A stretch of DNA of 64,000 nucleotides from Bacillus sp. JCM 19034 (GTDB taxonomy: Bacteria; Bacillota; Bacilli; Bacillales; Bacillaceae_D), in contig NZ_BAXR01000004.1 of assembly GCF_001310635.1 (NCBI RefSeq), positions 1 through 64,000 on the forward strand. Reading direction: 5' to 3'. A model generated the notes under the pieces. The model did no database searches. It was not told the DNA's origin and saw nothing but the letters and a program-made list of their open reading frames with translations. Positions 1 to 8,256 of the stretch are shown here, in pieces. Positions within the stretch are counted from its first letter, which is position 1. The number at the start of each line of letters is the position of its first letter. Made by a program: the position numbers and the translations under genes.

Positions 1-30
1 ATCTCTATATTGCAATTAAGCGACTTTTAT

Positions 31-59
31 AGTATAAACGTTTATCTTTCGATTGTCAA
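31..59 (-). promoter_or_regulatory. Sigma-A promoter directed off the left edge
   Basis: On the minus strand there is TTGACA, exactly 17 bases, then TATACT, lying just past the 3' end of tRNA-Ile. Transcription would leave the window to the left. An rRNA operon or a further stable-RNA unit is a natural target given the tRNA array, but that is inference because the target is outside the window. Confidence 0.7.
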
Positions 60-75
60 CGTTTTATTTTTAATA

Positions 76-152
<77 letters not shown>

Positions 153-194
153 TAAAAAAGGCATAAAAAAAGCACCCAACTACTATTTATTTGT

Positions 195-268
195 TGGAGC
201 GGGTGATGAGAATCGAACTCACGACATCAGCTTGGAAGGCTGAGGTTTTACCACTAAACTACACCCGC
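195..268 (-). tRNA. tRNA-Gly (TCC)
   Basis: Cloverleaf beginning GCGGGTGTAGTTTAGTGG with anticodon TCC and encoded CCA. About 200 bases separate it from tRNA-Pro. That gap carries its own promoter and a partial copy of this tRNA's 5' half. Confidence 0.97.
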
Positions 269-331
269 ATACTATTTTGAACTTTAGCTATAATTTTCCA
301 TGCCTCTTCCTCTACAAGTTCCGCTTCGTTG

Positions 332-374
332 AAAGTTGTGTCGAGATAACTAGACGTCATCTCAATGAAACTTT
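332..374 (-). other. Stem-loop in the tRNA-Gly leader
   Basis: Nested inverted repeats, outer AAAGTT/AACTTT and inner GAGAT/ATCTC, form a two-part hairpin between the internal promoter and tRNA-Gly. There is no U-run, so it is not a classic terminator. It could be a processing signal or a leftover from a rearranged tRNA gene. Confidence 0.45.
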
Positions 375-380
375 GCTCGT

Positions 381-403
381 GGTTGAGGTTTCACCACACC
401 CGC
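381..403 (-). pseudogene. Remnant of the tRNA-Gly 5' half
   Basis: Read on the minus strand this begins GCGGGTGT, then GGTGAAACCTCA. It matches the first ~30 bases of the intact tRNA-Gly next door with the 8-base D-arm segment AGTTTAGT missing and one A/G change. Nothing like the anticodon arm or the 3' half follows. It looks like a broken duplicate or recombination scar. Confidence 0.5.
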
Positions 404-430
404 GATATGAAAATTAAAGCAACACATTCA

Positions 431-459
431 ATAATAAACTATTTAAACTTGAAAAGCAA
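431..459 (-). promoter_or_regulatory. Internal promoter for tRNA-Gly and tRNA-Ile
   Basis: TTGCTT, 17 bases, TATTAT on the minus strand, lying just after tRNA-Pro. It would give the last two tRNAs a separate start with a leader of about 155 bases. The -35 is weak (4 of 6), the -10 good (5 of 6). Confidence 0.45.
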
Positions 460-472
460 GTCTTTTTTTGAA

Positions 473-549
473 TGGTCGGGAAGACAGGATTTGAACCTGC
501 GACCCCTTGGTCCCAAACCAAGTGCTCTACCAAGCTGAGCTACTTCCCG
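473..549 (-). tRNA. tRNA-Pro (TGG)
   Basis: Cloverleaf beginning CGGGAAGTAGCTCAGC, anticodon TGG, encoded CCA. Confidence 0.97.
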
Positions 550-562
550 AAATATTAGTAAG

Positions 563-636
563 CGCGCCCTGAGAGATTCGAACTCCCGACCTTTTGGTTC
601 GAAGCCAAACACTCTATCCAGCTGAGCTAAGGGCGC
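563..636 (-). tRNA. tRNA-Arg (TCG)
   Basis: Cloverleaf beginning GCGCCCTTAGCTCAGC, anticodon TCG. No CCA is encoded, so the end must be added after transcription. Confidence 0.95.
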
Positions 637-677
637 AAAACATATTACCTTTTACCTTTATATTAATGGTTATTGAT

Positions 678-764
<87 letters not shown>

Positions 765-789
765 ATTCACACCATTATCTTTTTACAAG

Positions 790-871
790 TGCGGGTGAAG
801 GGAGTCGAACCCCCACGCCCGAAGGCACTAGATCCTAAGTCTAGCGCGTCTGCCAATTCCGCCACACCCGC
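790..871 (-). tRNA. tRNA-Leu (TAG)
   Basis: Class II tRNA with a long variable arm, beginning GCGGGTGTGGCGGAATTGG, anticodon TAG. No CCA is encoded. Confidence 0.95.
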
Positions 872-878
872 AAATGAG

Positions 879-955
879 TGGCGGTCCGGACGGGACTCGA
901 ACCCGCGACCTCCTGCGTGACAGGCAGGCATTCTAACCAACTGAACTACCGGACC
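879..955 (-). tRNA. tRNA-Asp (GTC)
   Basis: Cloverleaf beginning GGTCCGGTAGTTCAGTTGG, anticodon GTC, encoded CCA. Confidence 0.97.
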
Positions 956-959
956 AAAA

Positions 960-1035
960 TGGTGGAGGATGACGGGATCGAACCGCCGACCCCCTGCTTG
1001 TAAGGCAGGTGCTCTCCCAGCTGAGCTAATCCTCC
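960..1035 (-). tRNA. tRNA-Val (TAC)
   Basis: Cloverleaf beginning GGAGGATTAGCTCAGCTGG, anticodon TAC, encoded CCA. Only four bases separate it from tRNA-Asp. Confidence 0.97.
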
Positions 1036-1053
1036 GATATTAAAATAAAAATA

Positions 1054-1125
1054 TGACCCGTACGGGATTCGAACCCGTGTTACCGCCGTGAAAGGGCGGT
1101 GTCTTAACCGCTTGACCAACGGGCC
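1054..1125 (-). tRNA. tRNA-Glu (TTC)
   Basis: Cloverleaf beginning GGCCCGTTGGTCAAGCGG, anticodon TTC. No CCA is encoded. Confidence 0.96.
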
Positions 1126-1137
1126 ATTCTAAGTAAC

Positions 1138-1227
1138 TGGCGGAGAAGGAGGGATTTGAACCCTCGCGCCGCGTAAACGACCTACACCCTTAGCAGGGGC
1201 GCCCTTCAGCCACTTGGGTACTTCTCC
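1138..1227 (-). tRNA. tRNA-Ser (GCT)
   Basis: Class II tRNA with a long variable arm, beginning GGAGAAGTACCCAAGTGG, anticodon GCT, encoded CCA. Confidence 0.96.
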
Positions 1228-1228
1228 A

Positions 1229-1303
1229 TGGCTCCACAGGTAGGATTCGAACCTACGACCGATCGGTTAACAGCCGATAGCTCTACCACTGAGCTACTGT
1301 GGA
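1229..1303 (-). tRNA. tRNA-Asn (GTT)
   Basis: Cloverleaf beginning TCCACAGTAGCTCAGTGG, anticodon GTT, encoded CCA. First tRNA of the array after its promoter. Confidence 0.97.
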
Positions 1304-1401
1304 ATATTATTAGTCACTTTTTCATTGAACAGTGATCTGCCGAGACAACTCCTAAGATTTCCTATGCTGTATCTCATCACCGTAAATTATCGACTTAAAG
1401 T

Positions 1402-1430
1402 ATTATATACAGTTAACTTCATGATGTCAA
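1402..1430 (-). promoter_or_regulatory. Consensus sigma-A promoter of the tRNA array
   Basis: A perfect TTGACA, 17 bases, perfect TATAAT on the minus strand, about 95 bases before tRNA-Asn. No terminator or other gene lies between it and the tRNAs. Confidence 0.88.
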
Positions 1431-1501
1431 CCGAAAGATAATACTTCTTTCAGCGACTTCTATAATATAGCATATTCTCACTTAACCTTTCAATACTATT
1501 T

Positions 1502-1993
1502 TCAGATTTTTTTCAGTTTCCCTCGACACTTCCCACAAACAAATTTTGATATGTCTACTTTTCTCTTTCTTTCATAAATAAGTTTGCATTTCGTACATTT
1601 ATACGTATGCTTTACAGAGGTCTCTCTTCTCATTCCAGGAACCATATCACAATACCGAGGTGCACCCACCTTTTGCATTAGCTCCTTAAAATCACGATCC
1701 CGATGCTTATATCCTTTCTTTTCTAAATGCAGGTGGTAGTGGCAAAGCTCATGTTTAATAATACCAACAAGACCTACATAGCCAAAATGGATCACTTGTT
1801 TAGGATTGATCTCAATATGATGAGAATGAAGCAAATATCGCCCCCCCGTTGTACGGAGACGATTATTATATATCGCTTTATGTTTAAACGGCCGATTAAA
1901 AAACTCGATTGATATTTCTTCGACTAGCTTTTGTAAATTCCCTTCATTCAACCAATCAATATGATCATTCATCCTATCACTACCTTTCAACAT
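1502..1993 (-). CDS. SprT-like zinc metalloprotease family protein
   Basis: A SprT-like protein of about 163 residues, close to B. subtilis YdcK. It has the zinc protease motif HELCHYHLH near residue 81, preceded by the conserved RTTGGRYLL and EINPKQ segments. The C-terminal 35 residues hold two CxxC pairs that should form a zinc ribbon. Family members are small zinc proteins; the bacterial role is not settled. The ATG at 1993 has AGAAGG seven bases upstream. An ATG at 1972 matches the shorter start of homologues and is also possible. It lies upstream of the tRNA array and divergent from cmpA. Confidence 0.88.
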   Translation of the reverse strand: MLKGSDRMNDHIDWLNEGNLQKLVEEISIEFFNRPFKHKAIYNNRLRTTGGRYLLHSHHIEINPKQVIHFGYVGLVGIIKHELCHYHLHLEKKGYKHRDRDFKELMQKVGAPRYCDMVPGMRRETSVKHTYKCTKCKLIYERKRKVDISKFVCGKCRGKLKKI

Positions 1994-2050
1994 TGACAAA
2001 CCTTCTTACATATACTAAAAGAAAACAGCACTGTTAAGGAGCTGGTCCTT

Positions 2051-2179
2051 ATGCCTAGTTGGCTAAGACAACAATTGCGACGAGCCTATTTTCGTAAAGA
2101 CCGTACCCAAATAAAAATTCTAAATCAATGTTGGTTTTATTACAAAGAAAAAACAGGCACATCAGTTAAGTCAAATTAA
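2051..2179 (+). CDS. cmpA: Cortex morphogenetic protein CmpA
   Basis: A 42-residue basic protein beginning MPSWLRQQLRRAYFRKDR with the conserved KILNQCWFYY core, as in B. subtilis CmpA. There the protein acts in the forespore quality-control pathway, helping ClpXP remove defective SpoIVA during sporulation. An AAGGAG site lies nine bases before the ATG. The gene is divergent from sprT-like and convergent with tex; its stop is inside the shared terminator. Its presence supports a spore former. Confidence 0.88.
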   Translation: MPSWLRQQLRRAYFRKDRTQIKILNQCWFYYKEKTGTSVKSN

Positions 2180-2209
2180 AAGCCTGCCTCATTAACTAAG
2201 ACAGGCTTT
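2178..2209. terminator. Bidirectional terminator between cmpA and tex
   Basis: AAAGCCTG...CAGGCTTT stem-loop with A/T-rich flanks, between the convergent cmpA and tex genes. Confidence 0.8.
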
Positions 2210-2215
2210 AACTCT

Positions 2216-4393
2216 TTAATCAGTTTGGTGTTCTGGTTTTTTCATCGTTAATGCAATTCGTCCTTTTTGAATGTCTACCTGATCTACCCATACTGTAACA
2301 ATTTCACCGACGGAAACAACCTCTAATGGGTGTTTCACAAAACGATTAGTCAATTTTGAAATATGAACTAAACCATCTTGCTTTACACCAATATCAACAA
2401 AAGCACCAAAGTCGACCACATTGCGTACGGTTCCTTGCAATTCCATTCCTACTTGCAAATCCTCCATTTGCAAAACACCTTGCTTCAACAATGGTTTTGC
2501 AACTTCATCACGAGGGTCACGTGACGGTCGAATGAGGGATTCAATTATATCGTGTAAGGTTGGAGAGCCTATCCCCATTTCGCTAGCGGTTTGGTCGATA
2601 TTTACATTTTGCAAATGTTGTTTTACCTTTTCACTACCAATGTCACTCGGGTTCGCTCCAATTCGTCGCAATAACTGCTCAGACTCATTATAACTTTCTG
2701 GATGAATAGCGGTAGCATCTAACGGCTGGTCACCATCAACAATCCGTAAAAACCCAATCGCTTGCTCATATGTTTTCGCCCCTAAACGAGGTACCTTTTT
2801 TAGCTGCTTACGATCCGTAAATCGTCCTAACTCTTCCCGCTGTTTAATAATGTTTGTTGCGACTGACTTTGATAGCCCAGCTACATATTGCAGCAATGCA
2901 ACCGATGCTGTGTTTACATTTACCCCAACCTGGTTAACAACTGTTTCAACTACAAAAGTCAAGGATTCAGACAATCGTTTTTGTGAAACATCGTGTTGAT
3001 ACTGACCGACACCAACAGACTTTGGATCAATTTTCACTAATTCAGCTAAAGGGTCTTGTAACCTGCGTGCGATTGAAACCGCACTTCTCTCTTCTACTTG
3101 TAAATAAGGAAACTCTTCTCTTCCTAGGTCAGATGCTGAATAAACACTTGCACCAGCTTCATTCACGATCAGATAGTAAATCTCTTGCTCAACTTGTTTC
3201 ATCGTATCTGCTATAAATTGTTCAGTTTCTCTAGATGCCGTCCCGTTTCCAATCGCAATCATATTAACTGAATGCTTTTTTATTAATTCTTTTACGACTG
3301 TCGCAGCTTTTTCTACCTCATTTCTCGGTGGGGTAGGATATACAACAGCAATATCTAGAACCTTCCCTGTGCTATCAACAACGGCTAATTTACAACCAGT
3401 TCGATAAGCAGGATCAACACCTAAAACAATTTTATCCTTCATCGGTGGCTGTAAAAGCAAATGCCGAAGATTTTCAGAAAAAATATGTATTGCTTGTTCT
3501 TCCGCTTTTCCAGTTAACTCATTACGGATTTCACGTTCAATAGAAGGCATAATTAGACGTTTGTAAGCATCTTCTATTGCTACCGAAACGACTTCTTCAA
3601 CTATTGAATACTGTGTGATATATTTCCGTTTCATCTCTTGAATAATGCGATCATTCGGGAAAAGCAACGACACTCGTAAGACTCCTTCTTTCTCACCACG
3701 GTTCATAGCTAATATACGATGAGGGACAATCGCTCGAATTCCTTCATCATACTCGTAATACATCTCAAAAACCCCTTTTTCATCAAGGGATTGATCTTTT
3801 ACAACAGTCTGAACCCTACCATCACGAAAGCCTCTTTCACGAATACTCTTTCTCAAATCAGCATCATCCGATACCCACTCGGCGATGATATCTTGTGCAC
3901 CTTGTATAACATCTTCAACAGTCTTTACTTCTTTTTCTTCATTAATATATGCTCCTGCTTCAGTAGCAATATCTCCTGACTTCGGCAAAGAGAACAACCA
4001 CTCGGCGAATGGCTCTAATCCTTTTTCTTTTGCTACTGTTGCTCTCGTCCGACGTTTTTGTTTATAAGGTCGATATAAATCTTCTATCTCTTGTAACTTT
4101 GCAGCTTGTTCAATTTGCGTTTTTAACTCAGCCGATAACTTCCCTTGCTCCTCAATTAAGCGAATTACCTCTTCTTGTCGCTTAATTAATTGATTTTTAT
4201 ACTCCCATCTATCGACAATTTCACGTATTTGTACTTCGTCGAACCCACCTGTCATTTCTTTACGATATCTCGCAATAAATGGCACGGTGTTTCCCTCTTC
4301 AATCAATTGAATAAGCTGAGAGACGTAACGCTCTTTTGTATTTGTTTCTCCTGCAATTTCCCAAATGATCTTATGTTTTCTTTCATCGTTCAT
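2216..4393 (-). CDS. tex: Tex family RNA-binding S1 protein
   Basis: A 725-residue Tex/YdcI protein, full length for the family. In order: helical N-terminal Tex domain, a YqgF-like RNase H fold (VLGVDPAYRTGCKLAVVD, about residues 322-340), helix-hairpin-helix repeats (GLSKSVATNII and RFTDRKQLKKVPRLGAK, about 505-555) and a C-terminal S1 domain (LQGTVRNVVDFGAFVDIGV, about 652-715). Tex proteins bind nucleic acids and affect transcription and RNA turnover. The ATG at 4393 has GAGGTG seven bases upstream. It stands alone between two terminators, just downstream of the sigma-B operon. Confidence 0.93.
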   Translation of the reverse strand: MNDERKHKIIWEIAGETNTKERYVSQLIQLIEEGNTVPFIARYRKEMTGGFDEVQIREIVDRWEYKNQLIKRQEEVIRLIEEQGKLSAELKTQIEQAAKLQEIEDLYRPYKQKRRTRATVAKEKGLEPFAEWLFSLPKSGDIATEAGAYINEEKEVKTVEDVIQGAQDIIAEWVSDDADLRKSIRERGFRDGRVQTVVKDQSLDEKGVFEMYYEYDEGIRAIVPHRILAMNRGEKEGVLRVSLLFPNDRIIQEMKRKYITQYSIVEEVVSVAIEDAYKRLIMPSIEREIRNELTGKAEEQAIHIFSENLRHLLLQPPMKDKIVLGVDPAYRTGCKLAVVDSTGKVLDIAVVYPTPPRNEVEKAATVVKELIKKHSVNMIAIGNGTASRETEQFIADTMKQVEQEIYYLIVNEAGASVYSASDLGREEFPYLQVEERSAVSIARRLQDPLAELVKIDPKSVGVGQYQHDVSQKRLSESLTFVVETVVNQVGVNVNTASVALLQYVAGLSKSVATNIIKQREELGRFTDRKQLKKVPRLGAKTYEQAIGFLRIVDGDQPLDATAIHPESYNESEQLLRRIGANPSDIGSEKVKQHLQNVNIDQTASEMGIGSPTLHDIIESLIRPSRDPRDEVAKPLLKQGVLQMEDLQVGMELQGTVRNVVDFGAFVDIGVKQDGLVHISKLTNRFVKHPLEVVSVGEIVTVWVDQVDIQKGRIALTMKKPEHQTD

Positions 4394-4548
4394 ACAAGCA
4401 CCTCACTTCAACATACTATCCATATCATACCACAAAAAATAATGTACCAATTTTCCCTATACGCAGTCAATTTTAAGTATTGCTAATGCACGTACACTCA
4501 AATATGAAATACATTATAAATTGTTAGTTATGTTTCTTACTAAAATAA

Positions 4549-4578
4549 AGCTCATTAGTATAGAAACACTAATGAGCT
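4549..4578 (-). terminator. Terminator of the sigma-B operon
   Basis: AGCTCATTAGT...ACTAATGAGCT, an 11-bp perfect stem just after rsbX, followed on the minus strand by a T-rich stretch. Confidence 0.8.
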
Positions 4579-4584
4579 CTCATA

Positions 4585-5184
4585 TCATCTACCAATTTTC
4601 CCGATTAATACCGTTGCATCATCAGCAACCTCTTCGATAAATCGCTCCATATACGTTTTTACATCGTCTAATTCATGAGCAGACAAAAGCTTTTCTTTTT
4701 TAAAGGAGCGAATACCATCAGAATGTAAACAAAAGATACTATCTTTCTCAAATGTGAAGTATTGAGTATTCAATGTACTTTTCCTACCCGATAAATAACC
4801 CCTTCTTGGAATTGGTTGAACAAGCTTCCCATCCGGCGTCCGTAAGAGAAAGACGACATTTCCATAGTTACAATAAGCGATTTGCTTTTTATCGTAGTAT
4901 ATTTTTATAATCGTTAACACAACACCACGTTCAGTTCCCAATTTTTGATTACTCTTATCAGCGATATCATTGACGGGATACTGGTGGTACCGCTTAATTG
5001 TTTCTAACACGATATTAGCTGACCGCCTAGCAGATTCTCCACTACCTAATCCATCTATGACCGTACACAGCATGTATTCATCGGTATATATAACCGTATG
5101 TACATCTCCGCAGCACACGTTCCCAGGCTTTGTCTTCTCTAAAGCAATAACATCCGTTCTCCCATCGGTATATCGCTTTATCAT
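4585..5184 (-). CDS. rsbX: RsbX, negative-feedback serine phosphatase of the sigma-B pathway
   Basis: A 199-residue PP2C-type phosphatase with the metal-binding pattern VIDGLGSGESA (residues 43-53) and a late HSDGIRSFKKE segment. RsbX dephosphorylates RsbS and RsbR in the stressosome and damps sigma-B activation. The ATG overlaps the sigB TAA by one base, so translation is probably coupled. It is the last gene of the operon, as in B. subtilis. Confidence 0.92.
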   Translation of the reverse strand: MIKRYTDGRTDVIALEKTKPGNVCCGDVHTVIYTDEYMLCTVIDGLGSGESARRSANIVLETIKRYHQYPVNDIADKSNQKLGTERGVVLTIIKIYYDKKQIAYCNYGNVVFLLRTPDGKLVQPIPRRGYLSGRKSTLNTQYFTFEKDSIFCLHSDGIRSFKKEKLLSAHELDDVKTYMERFIEEVADDATVLIGKIGR

Positions 5185-5969
5185 TATAATATCTCCGTAG
5201 GCTCTATTTTGATTGATTCTTTTAATTTACTTAATGCCTTCCGCTGTAAACGGGAAACGTGCATTTGTGAAATCCCTAGACGTTCGCCTGTTTCTTTCTG
5301 ACTAAGATGCTCAAAATACGTATAGTGAATAATTTGTTGTTCTCGCTCGTTTAAAACCTTTAAAGCTTTTTCAAGCATCATTTTCCGATCAGCTTTTTCA
5401 AATCCTGATTCTTCTTCACCGAGTAAATCTAATAACGTCGTCTCGCTCCCATCTTGGTCGGCCTCTAACGACCTATCGACAGATAAAGCCTGATAGCTTT
5501 GCGTCATTTCCATCGTTTCAAGTACATCTTCTTCTGAAACACCTAAATGCTCGGCAATTTCATGAACAAGTGGGGACCGTTGATATTTTGTTGTTAGCTC
5601 ATCAACTGCACGTCTAATTTTCGGGCCTAATTCTTTAATACGTCGAGGCACATGGACACTCCATGTTTTATCACGAATAAATCGTTTAATTTCTCCAACT
5701 ATTGTCGGTATAGCAAAGGATTCAAAGCTCCTCCCATAATCTCCATCAAATCGTTGTAAAGCAGCAAGTAAGCCAACCATCCCTACTTGAAAGAGGTCCT
5801 CTTCATGATCCTTCCCCCTCGAGAACTTCTTTGATAATGAATGGACAAGACCCTTATAATGCTCAACAATTTTCAATTGCACATTTTTATCGCCATTTTC
5901 CTGATATTCATCAATCCACCTATATACATCATCATTGTTCTGGTTGCGTTGTATTGACTCCGTCGACAT
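5184..5969 (-). CDS. sigB: RNA polymerase sigma factor SigB
   Basis: General-stress sigma factor of about 261 residues with region 2 (EEDLFQVGMVGLLAALQRFD and RFIRDKTWSVHVPRR) and region 4 (ISQMHVSRLQRKALSKL). The start MSTES at 5969 is favoured because AGGTGG lies six bases before it. This makes sigB overlap the end of rsbW by 38 bases, an overlap typical of this operon. Free SigB directs RNA polymerase to GTTTAA/GGGTAT promoters, one of which is present upstream of rsbV. Confidence 0.95.
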   Translation of the reverse strand: MSTESIQRNQNNDDVYRWIDEYQENGDKNVQLKIVEHYKGLVHSLSKKFSRGKDHEEDLFQVGMVGLLAALQRFDGDYGRSFESFAIPTIVGEIKRFIRDKTWSVHVPRRIKELGPKIRRAVDELTTKYQRSPLVHEIAEHLGVSEEDVLETMEMTQSYQALSVDRSLEADQDGSETTLLDLLGEEESGFEKADRKMMLEKALKVLNEREQQIIHYTYFEHLSQKETGERLGISQMHVSRLQRKALSKLKESIKIEPTEIL

Positions 5970-6417
5970 GTTGCTCCACCTCATCTCTGTGAAGAAACTT
6001 AGTCATCACTAAAACGATACCCTGCTGATTACTAATTTCCACCTTATCCATTAATGTATTAATAAGGAATAATCCGAGACCGCCTTCCTTCAATTCTGCT
6101 ACCGGTTGATCAGCATCAACTGGATTTAAGTGGTCTTTCAGGTCAGAAAGGTCAAAGCTTTGTCCGTTATCTGCGACCATAATTTCCATTCGGTCTTCAT
6201 ATACAGAAAATGAAATATTCATCATCCCCGTTCCTTCATACGCATGTGCTACCACATTTGTACAAGCTTCAGCAATTGCTATTTTCATATCCTCAATCTC
6301 GTCATATGTAAAACCGATACGATTAGCAATTCCTGATACAGTTAAACGTACTACTCCAACATATTCGGGTTTTGCAGGTAACGACATTGTAATCTGATCA
6401 CACTCTTGCTGATACAT
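5932..6417 (-). CDS. rsbW: RsbW anti-sigma-B factor, serine kinase
   Basis: GHKL-type kinase of about 161 residues, showing the N box (IAEACTNVVAHAYEG), G1 box (VADNGQSFD) and G2 box (GGLGLFLINTLMD). RsbW holds SigB inactive and phosphorylates RsbV. The MYQQE start at 6417 matches homologue length and has GGAG ten bases upstream. The stop of rsbV is one base before this ATG. Confidence 0.94.
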   Translation of the reverse strand: MYQQECDQITMSLPAKPEYVGVVRLTVSGIANRIGFTYDEIEDMKIAIAEACTNVVAHAYEGTGMMNISFSVYEDRMEIMVADNGQSFDLSDLKDHLNPVDADQPVAELKEGGLGLFLINTLMDKVEISNQQGIVLVMTKFLHRDEVEQHVDGVNTTQPEQ

Positions 6418-6418
6418 T

Positions 6419-6742
6419 TCACACTCGCTCCTTTTTCTCAATAGTCATTACTTCATCTAAACCCGTTATCGAAAACAGCCGATGAATCCGTTCAGATAGA
6501 CCGACAAGCTTTAACACTCCATCATGCTGATGCATCGTTTTAAAAATCCCGATAAATATCCCAAGTCCAGTACTGTCAATATAATTTACATCAGACAAAT
6601 CAATCACAATATCTTGGTCCTTAGTTTCGGCTAATGGTACTAACGCTTCTTTTAATTTAGGTGCGGTATAGGCATCAATTTCACCAGAAAGGTAAACGTG
6701 ATGTCCGTTTTCTATTTTCTCATAACGTACGGATAGGTTCAT
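6419..6742 (-). CDS. rsbV: RsbV anti-anti-sigma factor (STAS)
   Basis: A 107-residue STAS-domain protein with GEIDAYTAPKL and the phosphoacceptor serine region NYIDSTGLGIF. Unphosphorylated RsbV binds RsbW and frees SigB. The ATG at 6742 matches the start of homologues and has AAAGGGAG upstream. A sigma-B promoter sits directly upstream, so rsbVW-sigB-rsbX can be transcribed as an autoregulated unit. Confidence 0.94.
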   Translation of the reverse strand: MNLSVRYEKIENGHHVYLSGEIDAYTAPKLKEALVPLAETKDQDIVIDLSDVNYIDSTGLGIFIGIFKTMHQHDGVLKLVGLSERIHRLFSITGLDEVMTIEKKERV

Positions 6743-6778
6743 TCTATAATTACTCCCTTTCACTTATATAGTTATTTC

Positions 6779-6803
6779 ATACCACATAATCAATCATTTA
6801 AAC
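6779..6803 (-). promoter_or_regulatory. Sigma-B promoter of rsbV-rsbW-sigB-rsbX
   Basis: GTTTAA, 13 bases, TGGTAT on the minus strand, against the sigma-B consensus GTTTAA/GGGTAT. The TAA stop of rsbU is part of the -35 element. Position and spacing match the autoregulatory promoter known in B. subtilis. Confidence 0.85.
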
Positions 6804-7811
6804 CTTTCTTTTCAAAACGATCATCGTAAAATCATCTTTAAGCTCATATCCTTGCCATTTTGACATTTCTTCATATATATTTTGAACGATACTTTGAGCT
6901 GATTCATGCATATGCCGACGAAGCAACATCACAATTTCTTCCCTTTCAATGAAACGATTGTGATTTCTAGACTCCGTTACTCCATCTGATAGGAGGACAA
7001 CAAAATCACCAACATTAAATGATTTTGTAAATTCCTTGTATGTCGTTCCGCTCGCTAGCCCTAATACAATACCTTTTGCATAAAGCTCCTCAAACGAGTC
7101 GTCTTCAGCTCGGTAAAAAAAACCCGGTTCATGCCCTGCACTTGCATAAGAAAATACATCGTTTTGTAAATCATAAGATCCATACATCATCGTAATAAAC
7201 ATATTATCTCGAATATTTTGTTCAACGACACGATTGACGTTTTCGAGCATCGCACCAGGCTGCTGGCTAAGCTGTGATAAACTATCCATCGCATATTTAA
7301 TCATCGACATACACAAAGCCGCTGGAACTCCTTTACCAATTATATCAGCTATCGCAATGCCGATTCTATTGTCCGCCCCTTGAATAAAATGGTAAAAATC
7401 CCCACTCATTTTATTAGCCGGAACGCTAACAACACCGATATCAATCTTATTTGTATCGGGAACTTTATCCGGAAGTAATGTTTGTTGCATGCTAGCAGCC
7501 ACATCAATCTCTGATTCCAACTCTAGCTGTCTGTCTCTTAAACTTTGATGCTCGCGATAAGCTAAACCATATCCCATCATTACCTCTAACAAAAGGTCAA
7601 AAGCATCAAGCATATCACCTTGTACATTCGGAAAAAGTTTAACTAACACAGAACGATGAACACTAACAAATTCCTCCGGAGAAACCTGTTCCTCAAGGAG
7701 ACGCCTACTAAACTGCTGTGCTAGATAGAGACCTTGCTCACTTTTATATTGAAGAAACGTTTGGAGGATATCCATATATTCCAGTTCTAACCTAGTTACC
7801 TTCGTATCCAC
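6798..7811 (-). CDS. rsbU: RsbU, PP2C phosphatase activating RsbV
   Basis: 337 residues: an N-terminal RsbT-binding four-helix domain (about 1-85) followed by a PP2C/SpoIIE catalytic domain with VSVPANKMSGDFYHF and VVLLSDGVTE. When bound by RsbT it dephosphorylates RsbV-P. I favour the GTG at 7811, which has AGGGGG six bases upstream and gives the family length and N-terminus. An ATG at 7853 would overlap rsbT further and looks too long. Confidence 0.92.
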   Translation of the reverse strand: MDTKVTRLELEYMDILQTFLQYKSEQGLYLAQQFSRRLLEEQVSPEEFVSVHRSVLVKLFPNVQGDMLDAFDLLLEVMMGYGLAYREHQSLRDRQLELESEIDVAASMQQTLLPDKVPDTNKIDIGVVSVPANKMSGDFYHFIQGADNRIGIAIADIIGKGVPAALCMSMIKYAMDSLSQLSQQPGAMLENVNRVVEQNIRDNMFITMMYGSYDLQNDVFSYASAGHEPGFFYRAEDDSFEELYAKGIVLGLASGTTYKEFTKSFNVGDFVVLLSDGVTESRNHNRFIEREEIVMLLRRHMHESAQSIVQNIYEEMSKWQGYELKDDFTMIVLKRKV

Positions 7812-7837
7812 ATTACTCCCCCTATCAACTGCCATTT

Positions 7838-8254
7838 CTATTGTGGAAGCCATTTAATTGTCGTAACAGTTGTTCCCTCATCTATTGCCGATTCGATCGT
7901 AAATTCATCCATTAAACGCCTAACACCAGGTAGTCCCGCTCCCATGCCTCCTGACGTGGTAAAGCCATCTGTCATCACTTGCCTAATATCAGGAATTCCC
8001 GGTCCATTATCTTTTGCAATGATTTGAATGCCTCGTTTAATACTTGCTTGGTTTGACTTTTCTATTTCCCTAAGACATATTTCTCCGCGTTTTGCGTACA
8101 AATAAATATTACGTGCTAATTCTGAGATTGCCGTCGCTATTCGTGCTTGATCAACACTACCAAAACCAACTTCTTTTGCTAGAGTTCTTCCAGCTTGGCG
8201 AGCAGCAACAATTCCCCACTCATTTTTCACTTCTACACAAGGTTGATCGTTCAT
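7838..8254 (-). CDS. rsbT: RsbT, switch serine kinase
   Basis: 138-residue GHKL kinase with ISELARNIYLYAKRGE (N box), DNGPGIPD (G1) and GMGAGLPGVRRLMDEF (G2). It phosphorylates RsbS and RsbR, leaves the stressosome, and then activates RsbU. The ATG at 8254 follows the rsbS stop by two bases and has GGAGGGGTGAGG in front, so the pair is translationally coupled. Confidence 0.94.
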   Translation of the reverse strand: MNDQPCVEVKNEWGIVAARQAGRTLAKEVGFGSVDQARIATAISELARNIYLYAKRGEICLREIEKSNQASIKRGIQIIAKDNGPGIPDIRQVMTDGFTTSGGMGAGLPGVRRLMDEFTIESAIDEGTTVTTIKWLPQ

Positions 8255-8256
8255 CC

